DNA from: Caldimonas caldifontis
GTDB taxonomy: Bacteria > Pseudomonadota > Gammaproteobacteria > Burkholderiales > Burkholderiaceae_C
Direction of reading: 5' to 3'
DNA: 64,000 nt
Assembly: GCF_002930615.1 (NCBI RefSeq)
Contig: NZ_PSNX01000003.1
Coordinates: forward strand, 338,066-402,065
In this document: positions 8,586-17,645 of the stretch, in pieces
How positions within the stretch are numbered: position 1 is the first letter of the stretch
Layout of the letters: each line of letters opens with the position of its first letter
Translations under genes and position numbers: made by a program
Notes under the pieces: model-generated
Told to the model about the DNA's origin: nothing
Databases searched by the model: none
The model's input: only the letters and a program-made list of their open reading frames with translations

Positions 8586-8669
8586 CGCCCGCCCATACGT
8601 CCGCGACGGCCCGACACTTCACACAGCGTATGCACTTCCACCTTACCGTCACCACCCTCGGCGCGCTCG

Positions 8670-8822
8670 AAGATCGACGGGGTGCTGGTCAACGGCGTTG
8701 ACATCATCCGCTGGAACGAGGCCGGCCAGATCACCGAGTTCAAGGTGATGCTGCGCCCCCTGAAGGCCATCCACCTCATCCACGAGCGCATGGCGGCGAT
8801 GTTGCAGAAGCCCGGGCCTTGA
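8670..8822 (+). pseudogene. C-terminal remnant of an NTF2-like/SnoaL family gene
   Basis: An open stretch of 50 codons plus stop encodes KIDGVLVNGVDIIRWNEAGQ and then EFKVMLRPLKAIHLIHERMA, the characteristic C-terminal half of a nuclear-transport-factor-2 family protein. There is no start codon or N-terminal half in this frame. Just upstream, from 8630, a different frame reads MHFHLTVTTLGAL, which would be the preceding strand of the same fold, so a frameshift near 8670 plus loss of the N-terminal part is likely. The conserved tail with no stops suggests recent decay. Confidence 0.6.
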
Positions 8823-8831
8823 GGGCCTGGT

Positions 8832-8972
8832 TCATCCGATCAGCCGGAACAATCCATAGCCGGCCAGCGCGGCCGATACCAGGCTGAGGGCGGTCCGGGC
8901 GGTGCGCCCGCCGGCAAAAGCGGCGATGAGGTTGCACACGAGGATGGCGGCAAGGACGTAGGTGAGCTTCAT
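8832..8972 (-). CDS. possible small membrane protein (46 aa)
   Basis: A short frame reading MKLTYVLAAILVCNLIAAFA and then a second hydrophobic stretch (TALSLVSAALAGYGLFRLIG). It could be a two-helix membrane peptide. No good ribosome-binding site is visible before the ATG at 8972, and no family is recognised, so it may be spurious. It is convergent with the NTF2-like remnant. Confidence 0.35.
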   Translation of the reverse strand: MKLTYVLAAILVCNLIAAFAGGRTARTALSLVSAALAGYGLFRLIG

Positions 8973-9016
8973 GCCGCGATGTTAGGGCCACCGCGAAGGG
9001 TGGCCCGGGGCGGGTT

Positions 9017-9994
9017 TCAGTCGGCCCGGATGCCGCGTTCGGCGATCACGCGGCCCCACTTGTCCATCTCGGCCTTCAGGTGGCTGGCCAGTTCGGCCGG
9101 GGTGCTGCCGATGGGTTCGGCGCCGATGGCGGCAAAGCGGGCCTTGACCTCGGGCAGCTGCAGGGCCTTGGTGAGTGCGGCGTGCATGGTGTTCACCTGC
9201 GCGGCGGGCGTGCCGGCGGGCATGAACACGGCAAACCAGGGCGACAGCTCGTAGCCCTTCACGCCGGCCTCGGCCACGGTGGGCACGTTGGGCAGGGTGG
9301 ACGAACGCGTGGCGGTGGTGACCGCGATGGCGCGCAGCTTGCCCGACTCGATGTGCGGGCGTGCCGAGGTGATGCTGTCGAACATGTAGTCGACCTGGCC
9401 GCCCAGCAGGTCGGTCACGGCCGGGGCGCTGCCGCGGTAGGGCACGTGCAGCATGTTCAGCCCGGTCATCGACAGGAAGAGCTCGCCCGCCAGGTGGATG
9501 GAGGTGCCGTTGCCGGCCGAGGCATAGGTGATCTTGCCGGGCGCGGCTTTCGCCTGGGCGATCACCTCGGCCACGGTGGCGGCCTTGTTCTGGGCGGTGT
9601 TGGTGACCAGCACATTGGGCACCACGGCCAGCAGCGAGACGGGCGCAAAGTCCTTCACCGGGTCGTAGGCCAGCTTGCCGTAGAGGAACTTGTTCACCGC
9701 CATGCCGTTGGCCACGATGATCATCGTGTGGCCGTCGGCCGGGGCACGCGCCACGTCGGTGGCACCGATGTTGCCACCGGCGCCGGCCTTGTTCTCGATC
9801 ACGAAGGTCTGGCCGAGATCGCGGCCCATCTGCTCGCCCAGGGTGCGCGCGATCACGTCCATCGCGCCACCGGGCGGGAAGGGCACGACCCAGCGCACGG
9901 GCTTGGACGGGTAGGCCTGGGCCAGGGCCGCGGTGGCCGTGCCGAGGGCCAGCAGGGCGGCGAGGGCGGTGCGTGTGAGGGAGCGGACGTTCAT
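9017..9994 (-). CDS. tripartite tricarboxylate transporter (Bug/TctC) substrate-binding protein
   Basis: A 325-aa periplasmic binding protein of the Bug (Bordetella uptake gene)/TctC family, expanded enormously in Burkholderiales. It has a cleavable signal peptide (about 26 residues, ending AALAQ) and the diagnostic AYPSKPVRWVVPFPPGGAMD, followed by ENKAGAGGNIGATDVARAPADGH. It is the last gene of the catB-catC operon (39 nt after catC), so its ligand may be an aromatic compound or an acid of the beta-ketoadipate route; that is inference. No TctA/TctB membrane genes are nearby, which is usual for orphan Bug proteins. Confidence 0.93.
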   Translation of the reverse strand: MNVRSLTRTALAALLALGTATAALAQAYPSKPVRWVVPFPPGGAMDVIARTLGEQMGRDLGQTFVIENKAGAGGNIGATDVARAPADGHTMIIVANGMAVNKFLYGKLAYDPVKDFAPVSLLAVVPNVLVTNTAQNKAATVAEVIAQAKAAPGKITYASAGNGTSIHLAGELFLSMTGLNMLHVPYRGSAPAVTDLLGGQVDYMFDSITSARPHIESGKLRAIAVTTATRSSTLPNVPTVAEAGVKGYELSPWFAVFMPAGTPAAQVNTMHAALTKALQLPEVKARFAAIGAEPIGSTPAELASHLKAEMDKWGRVIAERGIRAD

Positions 9995-10033
9995 GGTTTG
10001 TCTCCGTCTAGAGTCTGTGTAGGGGCGATCGGT

Positions 10034-10324
10034 TCAACGCTCGTCGTCGTGGAGGGACGAAGGGTGACGACAGAGCGGCAACACCGTGATGTCCATGTAG
10101 GGAAAGAGCGGCAGGCGCATGAGGGTGTCGTGCAGCGTGGCGTGGTCGGGCACGTCGAAGATGCTGACGTTGGCGTACTGGCCGGCGATGCGCCACAGGT
10201 GGCGCCACACACCCTCGCGCTGGAGCTGCTGGGCGAGGGCCTTCTCGCGGGCCTTGAGGTCGGCCGCCACTTCGGTGGGCAGGTCGGCCGGCAGGCGCAC
10301 AGTCATCTGGACGTGATACAGCAT
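10034..10324 (-). CDS. catC: muconolactone delta-isomerase
   Basis: A 96-aa protein converting muconolactone to beta-ketoadipate enol-lactone in the ortho-cleavage (catechol) branch of the beta-ketoadipate pathway. The sequence MLYHVQMTVRLPADLP, the KAREKALAQQLQREG helix and the GQYANVSIFDVPDHATLHDTLMRLPLFPYM block are the family's standard features, and length matches. It starts 3 nt after the catB stop, so translation is coupled. It acts as a cytosolic oligomer. Neither catA (catechol dioxygenase) nor catD is in the window. Confidence 0.95.
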   Translation of the reverse strand: MLYHVQMTVRLPADLPTEVAADLKAREKALAQQLQREGVWRHLWRIAGQYANVSIFDVPDHATLHDTLMRLPLFPYMDITVLPLCRHPSSLHDDER

Positions 10325-10327
10325 GGT

Positions 10328-11497
10328 TCAGACCTTGGTGGAAGGCGCGGTCACGCGGATGGAGGTGTGCGTGCGGTCGCGCCGGTAGTGGGCGAGCTTG
10401 TCTTCGTCGATCTGCAGGCCCAGGCCGGGGCCGGTGGGCAGGTGCAGTTCGAAGTCGCGGAAGACAGGGCGTTCGACGACGATGTCGTCCTTCAGCAGCA
10501 GGGGGCCGAAGAGCTCGGTGCCCCAGGCCAGCTGCGGGCAGGTGGCAAAGGTGTGGGCGGCGGCCACGCTGCCGAGGCTGCCTTCGAGCAGGGTGCCACC
10601 GTACAGTCCGATGCCCGCGGCGTCGGCCACGGCCGCGGCACGCAGGGTTTCGCCGGGGCCGCCGGCCTTGGACAGCTTCAGCGCAAACACATCGGCGGCG
10701 GCGTTGCGGGCCAGCTCGAAGGCATCGATCGCGTCGTTGAAACCTTCGTCCGCCATGATCGGCACGTCGAAGCGGGCGCTCAGTCGCGCCAGGGCGCCGC
10801 GGTGACGGCGCGAGACGGGCTGTTCGATGAGGCCCACGCCCGCGGCTTCGAGGGCGGCGATGGCGCGGGTGGCTTCGGCCTCGTCCCAGGCCTGGTTGGC
10901 GTCCACGGTGATCAGCACCTCGTCGCCGAGCGCCCGCTTGATGGCGGCCACGTGGGCCACGTCAGCGGCTACGTCTCGGCGGCCCACCTTGAGCTTGAAG
11001 ACCTTGTGGCGGCGCTGCTCGATGAGCGCCAGGGCCTCGTCGATGTCGCGTGTGCTGTCGCCGCTGGCCAGGGTCCACAGCACCGGCAGCGTCGCTCGCA
11101 CGGCGCCGCCGAGCAGCGCATGCACGGGCAGGCCGCGGCGCCGGCCCTCGGCGTCGAGCAGGGCCGTCTCGATCGCCGACTTCGCCAACGACTGGCCCTG
11201 GACCGAACGCACGAGCCAGGCCATCGCGGCATTCACGTTGGTGGCGTCCAGGCCGATCAGCAGCGGGGCGAGGTAGGTGTCGATCGCGAGCTTGACGCCT
11301 TCGGGGCTTTGATCGCCATAGGCCAGGCCGCCGATGCTGGTGGCTTCCCCCACGCCTTCGTGCCCGTCGCTGCAGCGCAGGCGCACGATCACCAGGGTCT
11401 GCCGGTGCATCACCGTCATCGCCAGCTTGTGGGCGCGGATGGTGGGCAGGTCGACCAGAAGGGTTTCGACGGCGGTGACGGTGATCGCGGGCTTCAT
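10328..11497 (-). CDS. catB: muconate cycloisomerase
   Basis: A 389-aa enolase-superfamily enzyme that lactonises cis,cis-muconate to muconolactone. The catalytic KxK pair is K168/K170, metal-ligand regions are D199 (VDAN), E225 (IEQP) and D250/E251 (MADEG), and the second lysine is around K274 (LKLSKAGG). The ATG at 11497 (MKPAITVTAVETLLVDLPTI) is chosen over upstream codons because it matches the family N-terminus. First gene of catB-catC-bug; the divergent LysR gene 73 nt away and the operator between them indicate muconate-responsive activation. A chloromuconate cycloisomerase is possible but catC adjacency favours catB. Confidence 0.94.
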   Translation of the reverse strand: MKPAITVTAVETLLVDLPTIRAHKLAMTVMHRQTLVIVRLRCSDGHEGVGEATSIGGLAYGDQSPEGVKLAIDTYLAPLLIGLDATNVNAAMAWLVRSVQGQSLAKSAIETALLDAEGRRRGLPVHALLGGAVRATLPVLWTLASGDSTRDIDEALALIEQRRHKVFKLKVGRRDVAADVAHVAAIKRALGDEVLITVDANQAWDEAEATRAIAALEAAGVGLIEQPVSRRHRGALARLSARFDVPIMADEGFNDAIDAFELARNAAADVFALKLSKAGGPGETLRAAAVADAAGIGLYGGTLLEGSLGSVAAAHTFATCPQLAWGTELFGPLLLKDDIVVERPVFRDFELHLPTGPGLGLQIDEDKLAHYRRDRTHTSIRVTAPSTKV

Positions 11498-11553
11498 GCA
11501 TTCATCTTGGTTGCCACGGCGCCTCGCGTCCAATATCGTTTGTGTCCTGCGCG

Positions 11554-11568
11554 ATACCCAGGAGGTAT
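11554..11568. promoter_or_regulatory. ATAC-N7-GTAT operator (BenM/CatM/CatR-type)
   Basis: ATACCCAGGAGGTAT is an exact match to ATAC-N7-GTAT, the established recognition sequence of BenM/CatM LysR regulators. It lies between catB and the LysR gene, 2 bp before the LysR start, and its spacer contains the AGGAG ribosome-binding site of that gene. Binding here should autorepress the regulator; activation of catB would need a further site nearer its promoter. Confidence 0.75.
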
Positions 11569-11570
11569 GG

Positions 11571-12473
11571 ATGGAACTGCGACACCTGCGCTATTTCGAG
11601 GCCGTGGCCCGCGAGATGAGCTTCAGCCGTGCGGCTGAGCGGCTGCACATCGCGCAGCCGCCCTTGAGCCGCCAGATCCGTCAGCTCGAAGACGAGCTGG
11701 GCGCGCAACTGATCGACCGCCAGGCGCGCCCTCTGCAGCTCACACCGGCCGGGCGCTTTTTCTACGAGCAGGTGGTACAGCTGCTCGGGCGCGTGAAGGA
11801 AGCGGCCGAGGCCACGCGCCGCATCGCCGAGGGCGAACGGACCTGGTTCGGCATCGGCTTCGTGCCCTCCACGCTGTATGGTTTCCTGCCCGACCTGATC
11901 CGGCGCTTTCGCAGCGGATTGCAGGGGGTGGAGGTGGGGCTGTCGGAGCTGACCACGCTGCAGCAGGCCGAGGCCCTCAAGGCCGGGCGCATCGACGTGG
12001 GCTTCGGCCGGCTGGTGCTGGACGACCCGGCCCTGCACGGCGAGGTGGTGCTGCAGGAGGCCCTGGTGGCGGCCCTGCCCTCGCGCCACAAGCTGCTGGG
12101 GCAGGCCCGCGTGAGCCTGGCGCGCCTGGCCGACGAGCCGCTGGTGCTCTACCCGGCGAGGCCACGGCCCAGCTATGCCGACCACGTGCTCGAGATCTTC
12201 CGCACCCGCTCGCTGTCACCCAAGGTGGCCTTCGAGGCCAACGAGATGCAGACGGCCATCGGCCTGGTGGCGGCCGGTGCCGGCGTGGCCCTGGTGCCCG
12301 AGTCGGTGCAGCGCCTGCACCGCGACGACGTGAGCTACCGGCCGCTCAGTGATGCGGGCGTGAGCTCACCGGTGATCATGAACTGCCGGGCCGACGATCG
12401 CTCGCCCTTGCTGGCGCGGCTGCGCGCGCAGCTGCGTACACAGGCGCGGGCCCAGGAGCGCCGGCGCTCCTAG
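11571..12473 (+). CDS. catR: LysR family regulator of catechol degradation
   Basis: A 300-aa LysR-type regulator of the BenM/CatM/CatR class. The winged helix-turn-helix is at residues 1-60 (MELRHLRYFEAVAREMSFSR...HIAQPPLSRQIRQLEDELGA), followed by the effector domain. Start ATG 11571 has AGGAGG upstream and matches the conserved MELRHLRYF opening. It is divergent from catB-catC-bug, the classic arrangement in which muconate activates the cat genes, and the spacer carries an ATAC-N7-GTAT operator. The inducer (muconate and/or benzoate) is inferred from family knowledge. Confidence 0.9.
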   Translation: MELRHLRYFEAVAREMSFSRAAERLHIAQPPLSRQIRQLEDELGAQLIDRQARPLQLTPAGRFFYEQVVQLLGRVKEAAEATRRIAEGERTWFGIGFVPSTLYGFLPDLIRRFRSGLQGVEVGLSELTTLQQAEALKAGRIDVGFGRLVLDDPALHGEVVLQEALVAALPSRHKLLGQARVSLARLADEPLVLYPARPRPSYADHVLEIFRTRSLSPKVAFEANEMQTAIGLVAAGAGVALVPESVQRLHRDDVSYRPLSDAGVSSPVIMNCRADDRSPLLARLRAQLRTQARAQERRRS

Positions 12474-12638
12474 CGCACCTTCAGGCGCCTCGTCGAGGAA
12501 GCGCGCCTCCGGCACGGTGTCGGACCACGCGCAGGAGTCCAGGCGGGCCAGGGCCCCCGCCGGCCGGTGGCGTCCCGGGGCCCGCAGGGGCCAGCCGGCG
12601 ATGCGGGACAGTTCCTGCCACAGCGGGGGTGATTGCAT
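12366..12638 (-). CDS. small hypothetical protein (90 aa), tail overlaps catR
   Basis: A frame beginning MQSPPLWQELSRIAGWPLRA with a good AAGGAG six bases before the ATG at 12638. Residues to about 55 occupy the space between catR and the regulator gene; the rest runs antisense across the last 108 bp of catR, which is unusual and may mean that the real gene is shorter or decayed. No family is recognised. One of the two 35-bp repeat elements lies about 63-97 nt upstream of its start, the same placement as for the small gene at 15914, which supports it being expressed. Confidence 0.4.
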   Translation of the reverse strand: MQSPPLWQELSRIAGWPLRAPGRHRPAGALARLDSCAWSDTVPEARFLDEAPEGALGAPALLGPRLCTQLRAQPRQQGRAIVGPAVHDHR

Positions 12639-12700
12639 GACAACTCCTTGATTCGGCAGCGTTGGTTGGCGGTGACGGCAGTGTCCGGCGTCCGGGACGG

Positions 12701-12735
12701 GCTGTCGTCAGGACGCGGTCCGGTTTCGGTCAGGC
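12701..12735. promoter_or_regulatory. 35-bp element, copy 1: three 11-bp-spaced GTCNGG half sites
   Basis: GTCAGG at 12707, GTCCGG at 12718 and GTCAGG at 12729 are each exactly 11 bp apart. The same 35-bp element recurs at 15966-16000 with 33 of 35 bases identical. OmpR/PhoB-type winged helices bind direct repeats with this spacing, and the gene starting 48 nt downstream encodes such a domain. Operator function is inferred. Confidence 0.6.
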
Positions 12736-12782
12736 GAGTGTGGACGCCCCGTATGACACAGGCATGCGTACCATCTGCACCC

Positions 12783-15653
12783 ATGGACGCCCCGCTGCGC
12801 TTCGGCCCCTTCGAACTCGACATCGCCAACGTCCGCCTGGTGCGGGACGGCCAGCCGGTCAGCCTGCCGCCCAAGGCCTTTGCCCTGCTGGCCTGCCTGG
12901 CCGCCCGCCCCGGCCAGCTCGTCAGCAAGGACGAGCTGCTCGATGCCGTCTGGGGCCGTCGCTTCGTCAGCGAGGGGGTCATCAAGACGGTGGTGAGCGA
13001 GTTGCGCGCCGCCCTGGACGACGACCCGCGCCAGCCCCGGTGGATCGAGACCGTGGCCCGACGCGGCTACCGTTTCGTCGGTGGCGCGGCCGCCGGGGTG
13101 GCGCAGGCACCCACCGGTGCACCAGCGGGCCTGATCGGCCGGGAGGCGGAACTGAGCGCGCTGCATTCGGCCTGGAAGGCAGCGCAGACGGGCCAGCGCC
13201 GCTTCATGTTGGTGGCGGGCGAGCCGGGCGTGGGCAAGAGCGCCCTGCTGGCGGCCTTCGTGGCCGGCATCGAGCAGGGTCGTGTGGTGTCGGGCCAGTG
13301 TGTGGAGGCCTATGGCAGTGATGAGCCTTACCTGCCGGTGCTGGAAGCCCTGGGCCAGATGTGTGCCGCCGAGCCGGACCTCGTGCCCACCTTGCGCCGC
13401 TTTGCACCCACCTGGCTCGTGCAACTGCCCTGGCACCTCACCGAGGCCGACCGCGCCACGCTGCAGCGCGAGGTGACCGGCGCCACGCAGGACCGCATGC
13501 TGCGCGAGGCCGGCGCCCTGCTCGACCACCTGGGCCAGGACCAGCCCCTGCTGCTGGTGCTGGAAGACCTGCACTGGGCCGACCCGGCCACGGTGCGATT
13601 GCTCGACGTGCTGGCGCGCCGCCGCGCCCCGGCCCGGCTGATGATCGTCTGCAGCTTCCGGCCAGCCGACGTGGCCATTGCCGACCACCCCTTCGGCGAC
13701 CTGCGGCGCGAGCTGCGCCTGCACCGCCTGGTGGACGAGGTGGTGCTCGAAGGCCTGGATCCGCCCCGCCTGGCCGCGCTGCTGGATCAGCGCTTCGGCC
13801 CGCCCGCGCTGCCCCCGACCTTCGTGCAGGCCCTGCACCAGCACACCGAAGGCCTGCCGCTGTTTGTGCTGGGGGTGCTCGACGAACTGGTGGCCGACAG
13901 CGCGCTGGTGCCGCGCGAGGAAGGCGGCTGGCGTCTGGCGGGCGACCCGACCGCGCCCCTGCCGGTGCCGGCCAGCCTGGCCGGTGTGATCGAGAAGCAG
14001 TTCATGCGCCTGCCGCCCGAGGTGCGCGCCCTGCTGGAAACCGCCGCGCTGGCGGCACCCGAGTTCCAGCACCTGCAGCTTGCCGAGGCCATGGGCCTGC
14101 CGGCGGACACCGTGCGCGAGCGGCTGGAGGGCCTGCTGCGCCGGCAGATCTGGCTGCGCGCTGCCGGAGCAAAAGAACTGCCCGACGGCCGCTGGGCGCT
14201 GGGCTGCACCTTCGAGCATGCGCTGATCCGCCACACCCTGGCGCGCCGTGTGGGCCCGTCGCTGCGGGTGGAGCGCCACCGCCGCCTGGCCGATGCGCTG
14301 GAAGCGGCCTGGGGCGCGCGGGTGGGGGAGATCGCCACCGAGTTGGCGATGCACGCCGAGCAGGGCCATGAGCCCCTGCGCGCCGCGCGCTACTGCGCCC
14401 TGGCGGCACGCAACGCCCTGCAGCGCCGCGCCGCGCGGGAAGCGCTGGCCATGGCGCGGCGGGGCCTCGACCTGATCGAGCCGCTGGACGCCGCCGCGCG
14501 CCGCGAGGCCGAACTGCCCCTGCTGGCGCTGCGCCTGACCGCCACCATGCTCACCGAAGGCCTGTCGTCGCCTGCGGCCCGCCCGCTGGTGGCCCAGGCG
14601 CTGGCCCTGGTGCAGGACCTGCCCGTCACACCCGACACCGCTGCGCTGTGGCACGTGGCCCTGCTGGTGCACGTGACCGGCCGCCTGCCGGGCACGGGGG
14701 ACCTGGCGCAGCGCTTCTTCGAGCGCGCCCAGGCCGGCGGCGATGCGCAGTGCCGCGCGGCGGCCCACAACATGGTGGGCGCGAACCGGCTGCACGAAGG
14801 CCACCTCACCGACAGCATTGCGCAGTTCGAAGCCTCGCTGGCCCTGGCCGAGGGCTCACCACCACCGGCCGCGCCCATCCTGCTGCGCGACCCGCGCATC
14901 GAGGCCCTGTCCTATCTGTGCCTCACCGAAACCGTGGCCGGGCGCTTTGCACGTGCGCGCGAGCGCAGCGCGGCGCTGGACGCCTTCATCGCCGCCGGCA
15001 CCGACCTCATCAGCGAGGGCCTGGGCCGCTGGTTCCAGGTCTATGCGCACGTCTACCGTCGCGACGCGGCGGCGCTCAAGCCCGTCAGCGAACACATCGT
15101 GGCCTTGCTGGAAGCGCGCGGCGCTTCGCCCGCCCTGCAGCCGCACCGCATGGCCCTGGGCTGGGCGCGCGCCCAGCTCGGGGAAGCCGCCGAGGGGGCG
15201 GCCCTGGCCGCCGACGCCCTGGCCCGCTACCGCGCCCAGGGCAGCCGCCAGGGGCTGGTGGGCCTGTGCGCGATGGTGGGCGAGGCCCTGCGCCTGGCGG
15301 GTGATCGAGAGGCCGCACTTGCCTGTGTGCGCGACGGCGAGGCCGCGGCCGCCGAGCTGGGCGACGCCTATGCCCGGTCGACCCTGATGCGGCTGGCGGC
15401 CGACCTGGCGCTGGACGCCGACCCGGACGATGACCACGCCGAAGCCGTGCTGCAGGAAGCGGCGGCCCTGGCCAGCCGTCAGGCAGCGGTGCTGATCGAA
15501 GCGGGGGTGTGGGTGAGGCTGGCTCCCCTGATGGCCGGGCGCGGGCGCCGCGAGGCGGCCCGCGAAAGCGTGACACGGCTGATGGCGCGCGCCGAACCGG
15601 CGGATGACGCCCCGGTGCTCAGGGACCTGCGCGCCTGGCTGGCCGGCGCCTGA
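12783..15653 (+). CDS. winged-helix regulator with AAA ATPase and TPR-like domains
   Basis: A 956-aa signal-transduction ATPase. Residues 5-100 are an OmpR/CadC-type winged helix (FGPFELDIANVRLVRDGQPV ... WIETVARRGYRFVG). Residues 115-470 form an AAA_16/STAND-like module with Walker A GEPGVGKS at 146-153 and Walker B LLLVLEDLHWAD at 256-267. The remaining C-terminus is helical and rich in Ala/Leu, consistent with TPR repeats. ATG 12783 (MDAPLRFGPFELD) matches the family start; the upstream in-frame ATG at 12633 would add a poor 50-residue leader overlapping the 35-bp operator-like element. Its ligand is unknown; it probably controls its own gene and the flanking small genes. Confidence 0.88.
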   Translation: MDAPLRFGPFELDIANVRLVRDGQPVSLPPKAFALLACLAARPGQLVSKDELLDAVWGRRFVSEGVIKTVVSELRAALDDDPRQPRWIETVARRGYRFVGGAAAGVAQAPTGAPAGLIGREAELSALHSAWKAAQTGQRRFMLVAGEPGVGKSALLAAFVAGIEQGRVVSGQCVEAYGSDEPYLPVLEALGQMCAAEPDLVPTLRRFAPTWLVQLPWHLTEADRATLQREVTGATQDRMLREAGALLDHLGQDQPLLLVLEDLHWADPATVRLLDVLARRRAPARLMIVCSFRPADVAIADHPFGDLRRELRLHRLVDEVVLEGLDPPRLAALLDQRFGPPALPPTFVQALHQHTEGLPLFVLGVLDELVADSALVPREEGGWRLAGDPTAPLPVPASLAGVIEKQFMRLPPEVRALLETAALAAPEFQHLQLAEAMGLPADTVRERLEGLLRRQIWLRAAGAKELPDGRWALGCTFEHALIRHTLARRVGPSLRVERHRRLADALEAAWGARVGEIATELAMHAEQGHEPLRAARYCALAARNALQRRAAREALAMARRGLDLIEPLDAAARREAELPLLALRLTATMLTEGLSSPAARPLVAQALALVQDLPVTPDTAALWHVALLVHVTGRLPGTGDLAQRFFERAQAGGDAQCRAAAHNMVGANRLHEGHLTDSIAQFEASLALAEGSPPPAAPILLRDPRIEALSYLCLTETVAGRFARARERSAALDAFIAAGTDLISEGLGRWFQVYAHVYRRDAAALKPVSEHIVALLEARGASPALQPHRMALGWARAQLGEAAEGAALAADALARYRAQGSRQGLVGLCAMVGEALRLAGDREAALACVRDGEAAAAELGDAYARSTLMRLAADLALDADPDDDHAEAVLQEAAALASRQAAVLIEAGVWVRLAPLMAGRGRREAARESVTRLMARAEPADDAPVLRDLRAWLAGA

Positions 15654-15659
15654 TCCGGC

Positions 15660-15914
15660 TCAGACCACGCCGCTCAGGCCCTCGGGGGAACGCCAGGCCG
15701 GCGGCGGCTCCTCGGTGGCGGCCTCCACCAGCACCTGGGCCTGTTCGTGCACCAGGCAGGCCAGCAGGGCCGGACCATTGTCGAAGTCGTGCCGGCGTCC
15801 GCTGCTCACATGCTCCAGCCGCCCGCTCAGGCCGCCAGGCGAGCGCGGGTCGGGCAGATGGAGCTTGATCACGTAGACGCAATCGGACGGGCGGGGGGCG
15901 GCGGCGGTGTTCAT
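15660..15914 (-). CDS. small hypothetical protein (84 aa)
   Basis: An 84-aa protein (MNTAAAPRPSDCVYVIKLHL...) with the segment GGLSGRLEHVSSGRRHDFDN followed by ALLACLVHEQAQ. It looks like a compact cytosolic alpha/beta protein; I do not recognise a named domain. It is convergent with the large regulator gene (6 nt between stops) and has copy 2 of the 35-bp element 52-86 nt upstream of its ATG. That arrangement suggests it is a target of the regulator. Codon use is normal for the region, which favours a real gene. Confidence 0.7.
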   Translation of the reverse strand: MNTAAAPRPSDCVYVIKLHLPDPRSPGGLSGRLEHVSSGRRHDFDNGPALLACLVHEQAQVLVEAATEEPPPAWRSPEGLSGVV

Positions 15915-15965
15915 GGACGATCCTGGCAGCGAGTCTGGCCACCAGTCTCTCGCGCCAGGGCCGCC

Positions 15966-16000
15966 GCTGTCGTCAGGGCCCGGTCCGGTTTCGGTCAGGC
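15966..16000. promoter_or_regulatory. 35-bp element, copy 2: three 11-bp-spaced GTCNGG half sites
   Basis: Half sites GTCAGG (15972), GTCCGG (15983) and GTCAGG (15994). It differs from copy 1 at only two positions, both between the first and second half sites. It sits between the mmsA stop (16005) and the start of the small gene at 15914, and points the same way relative to that gene as copy 1 does relative to the small gene at 12638. Confidence 0.6.
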
Positions 16001-16004
16001 CGCC

Positions 16005-17522
<1,518 letters not shown>

Positions 17523-17597
17523 GGCGGTCTCCTGGTGAAGGGAATGCACCCAGTCTAGGACGCCCGGCCGGCCGATCCAAGCGCCAACGCGTGACTA

Positions 17598-17621
17598 CAT
17601 TGTTCGCCATGGTGAACAATG
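17598..17621. promoter_or_regulatory. palindrome between mmsA and LysR gene
   Basis: Arms CATTGTTC and GAACAATG are separated by 8 bp that are themselves nearly symmetrical (CCATGG core), giving a 24-bp dyad with one mismatched pair. It contains a T-N11-A type LysR box and ends 25 nt before the LysR start, so autoregulation and mmsA control are likely. Confidence 0.65.
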
Positions 17622-17645
17622 GGCAGGCCGAATCCGGAGACCGTC

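Noticed and set aside
9080..11638. 852-codon open frame on the plus strand across bug-catC-catB
   Set aside because: It is the mirror frame of three well-recognised minus-strand genes and has no ribosome-binding site or homology-like motifs.
12708..14804. 698-codon open frame antisense to the winged-helix ATPase gene
   Set aside because: Composition-driven shadow; the sense strand carries Walker motifs and proper domain order.
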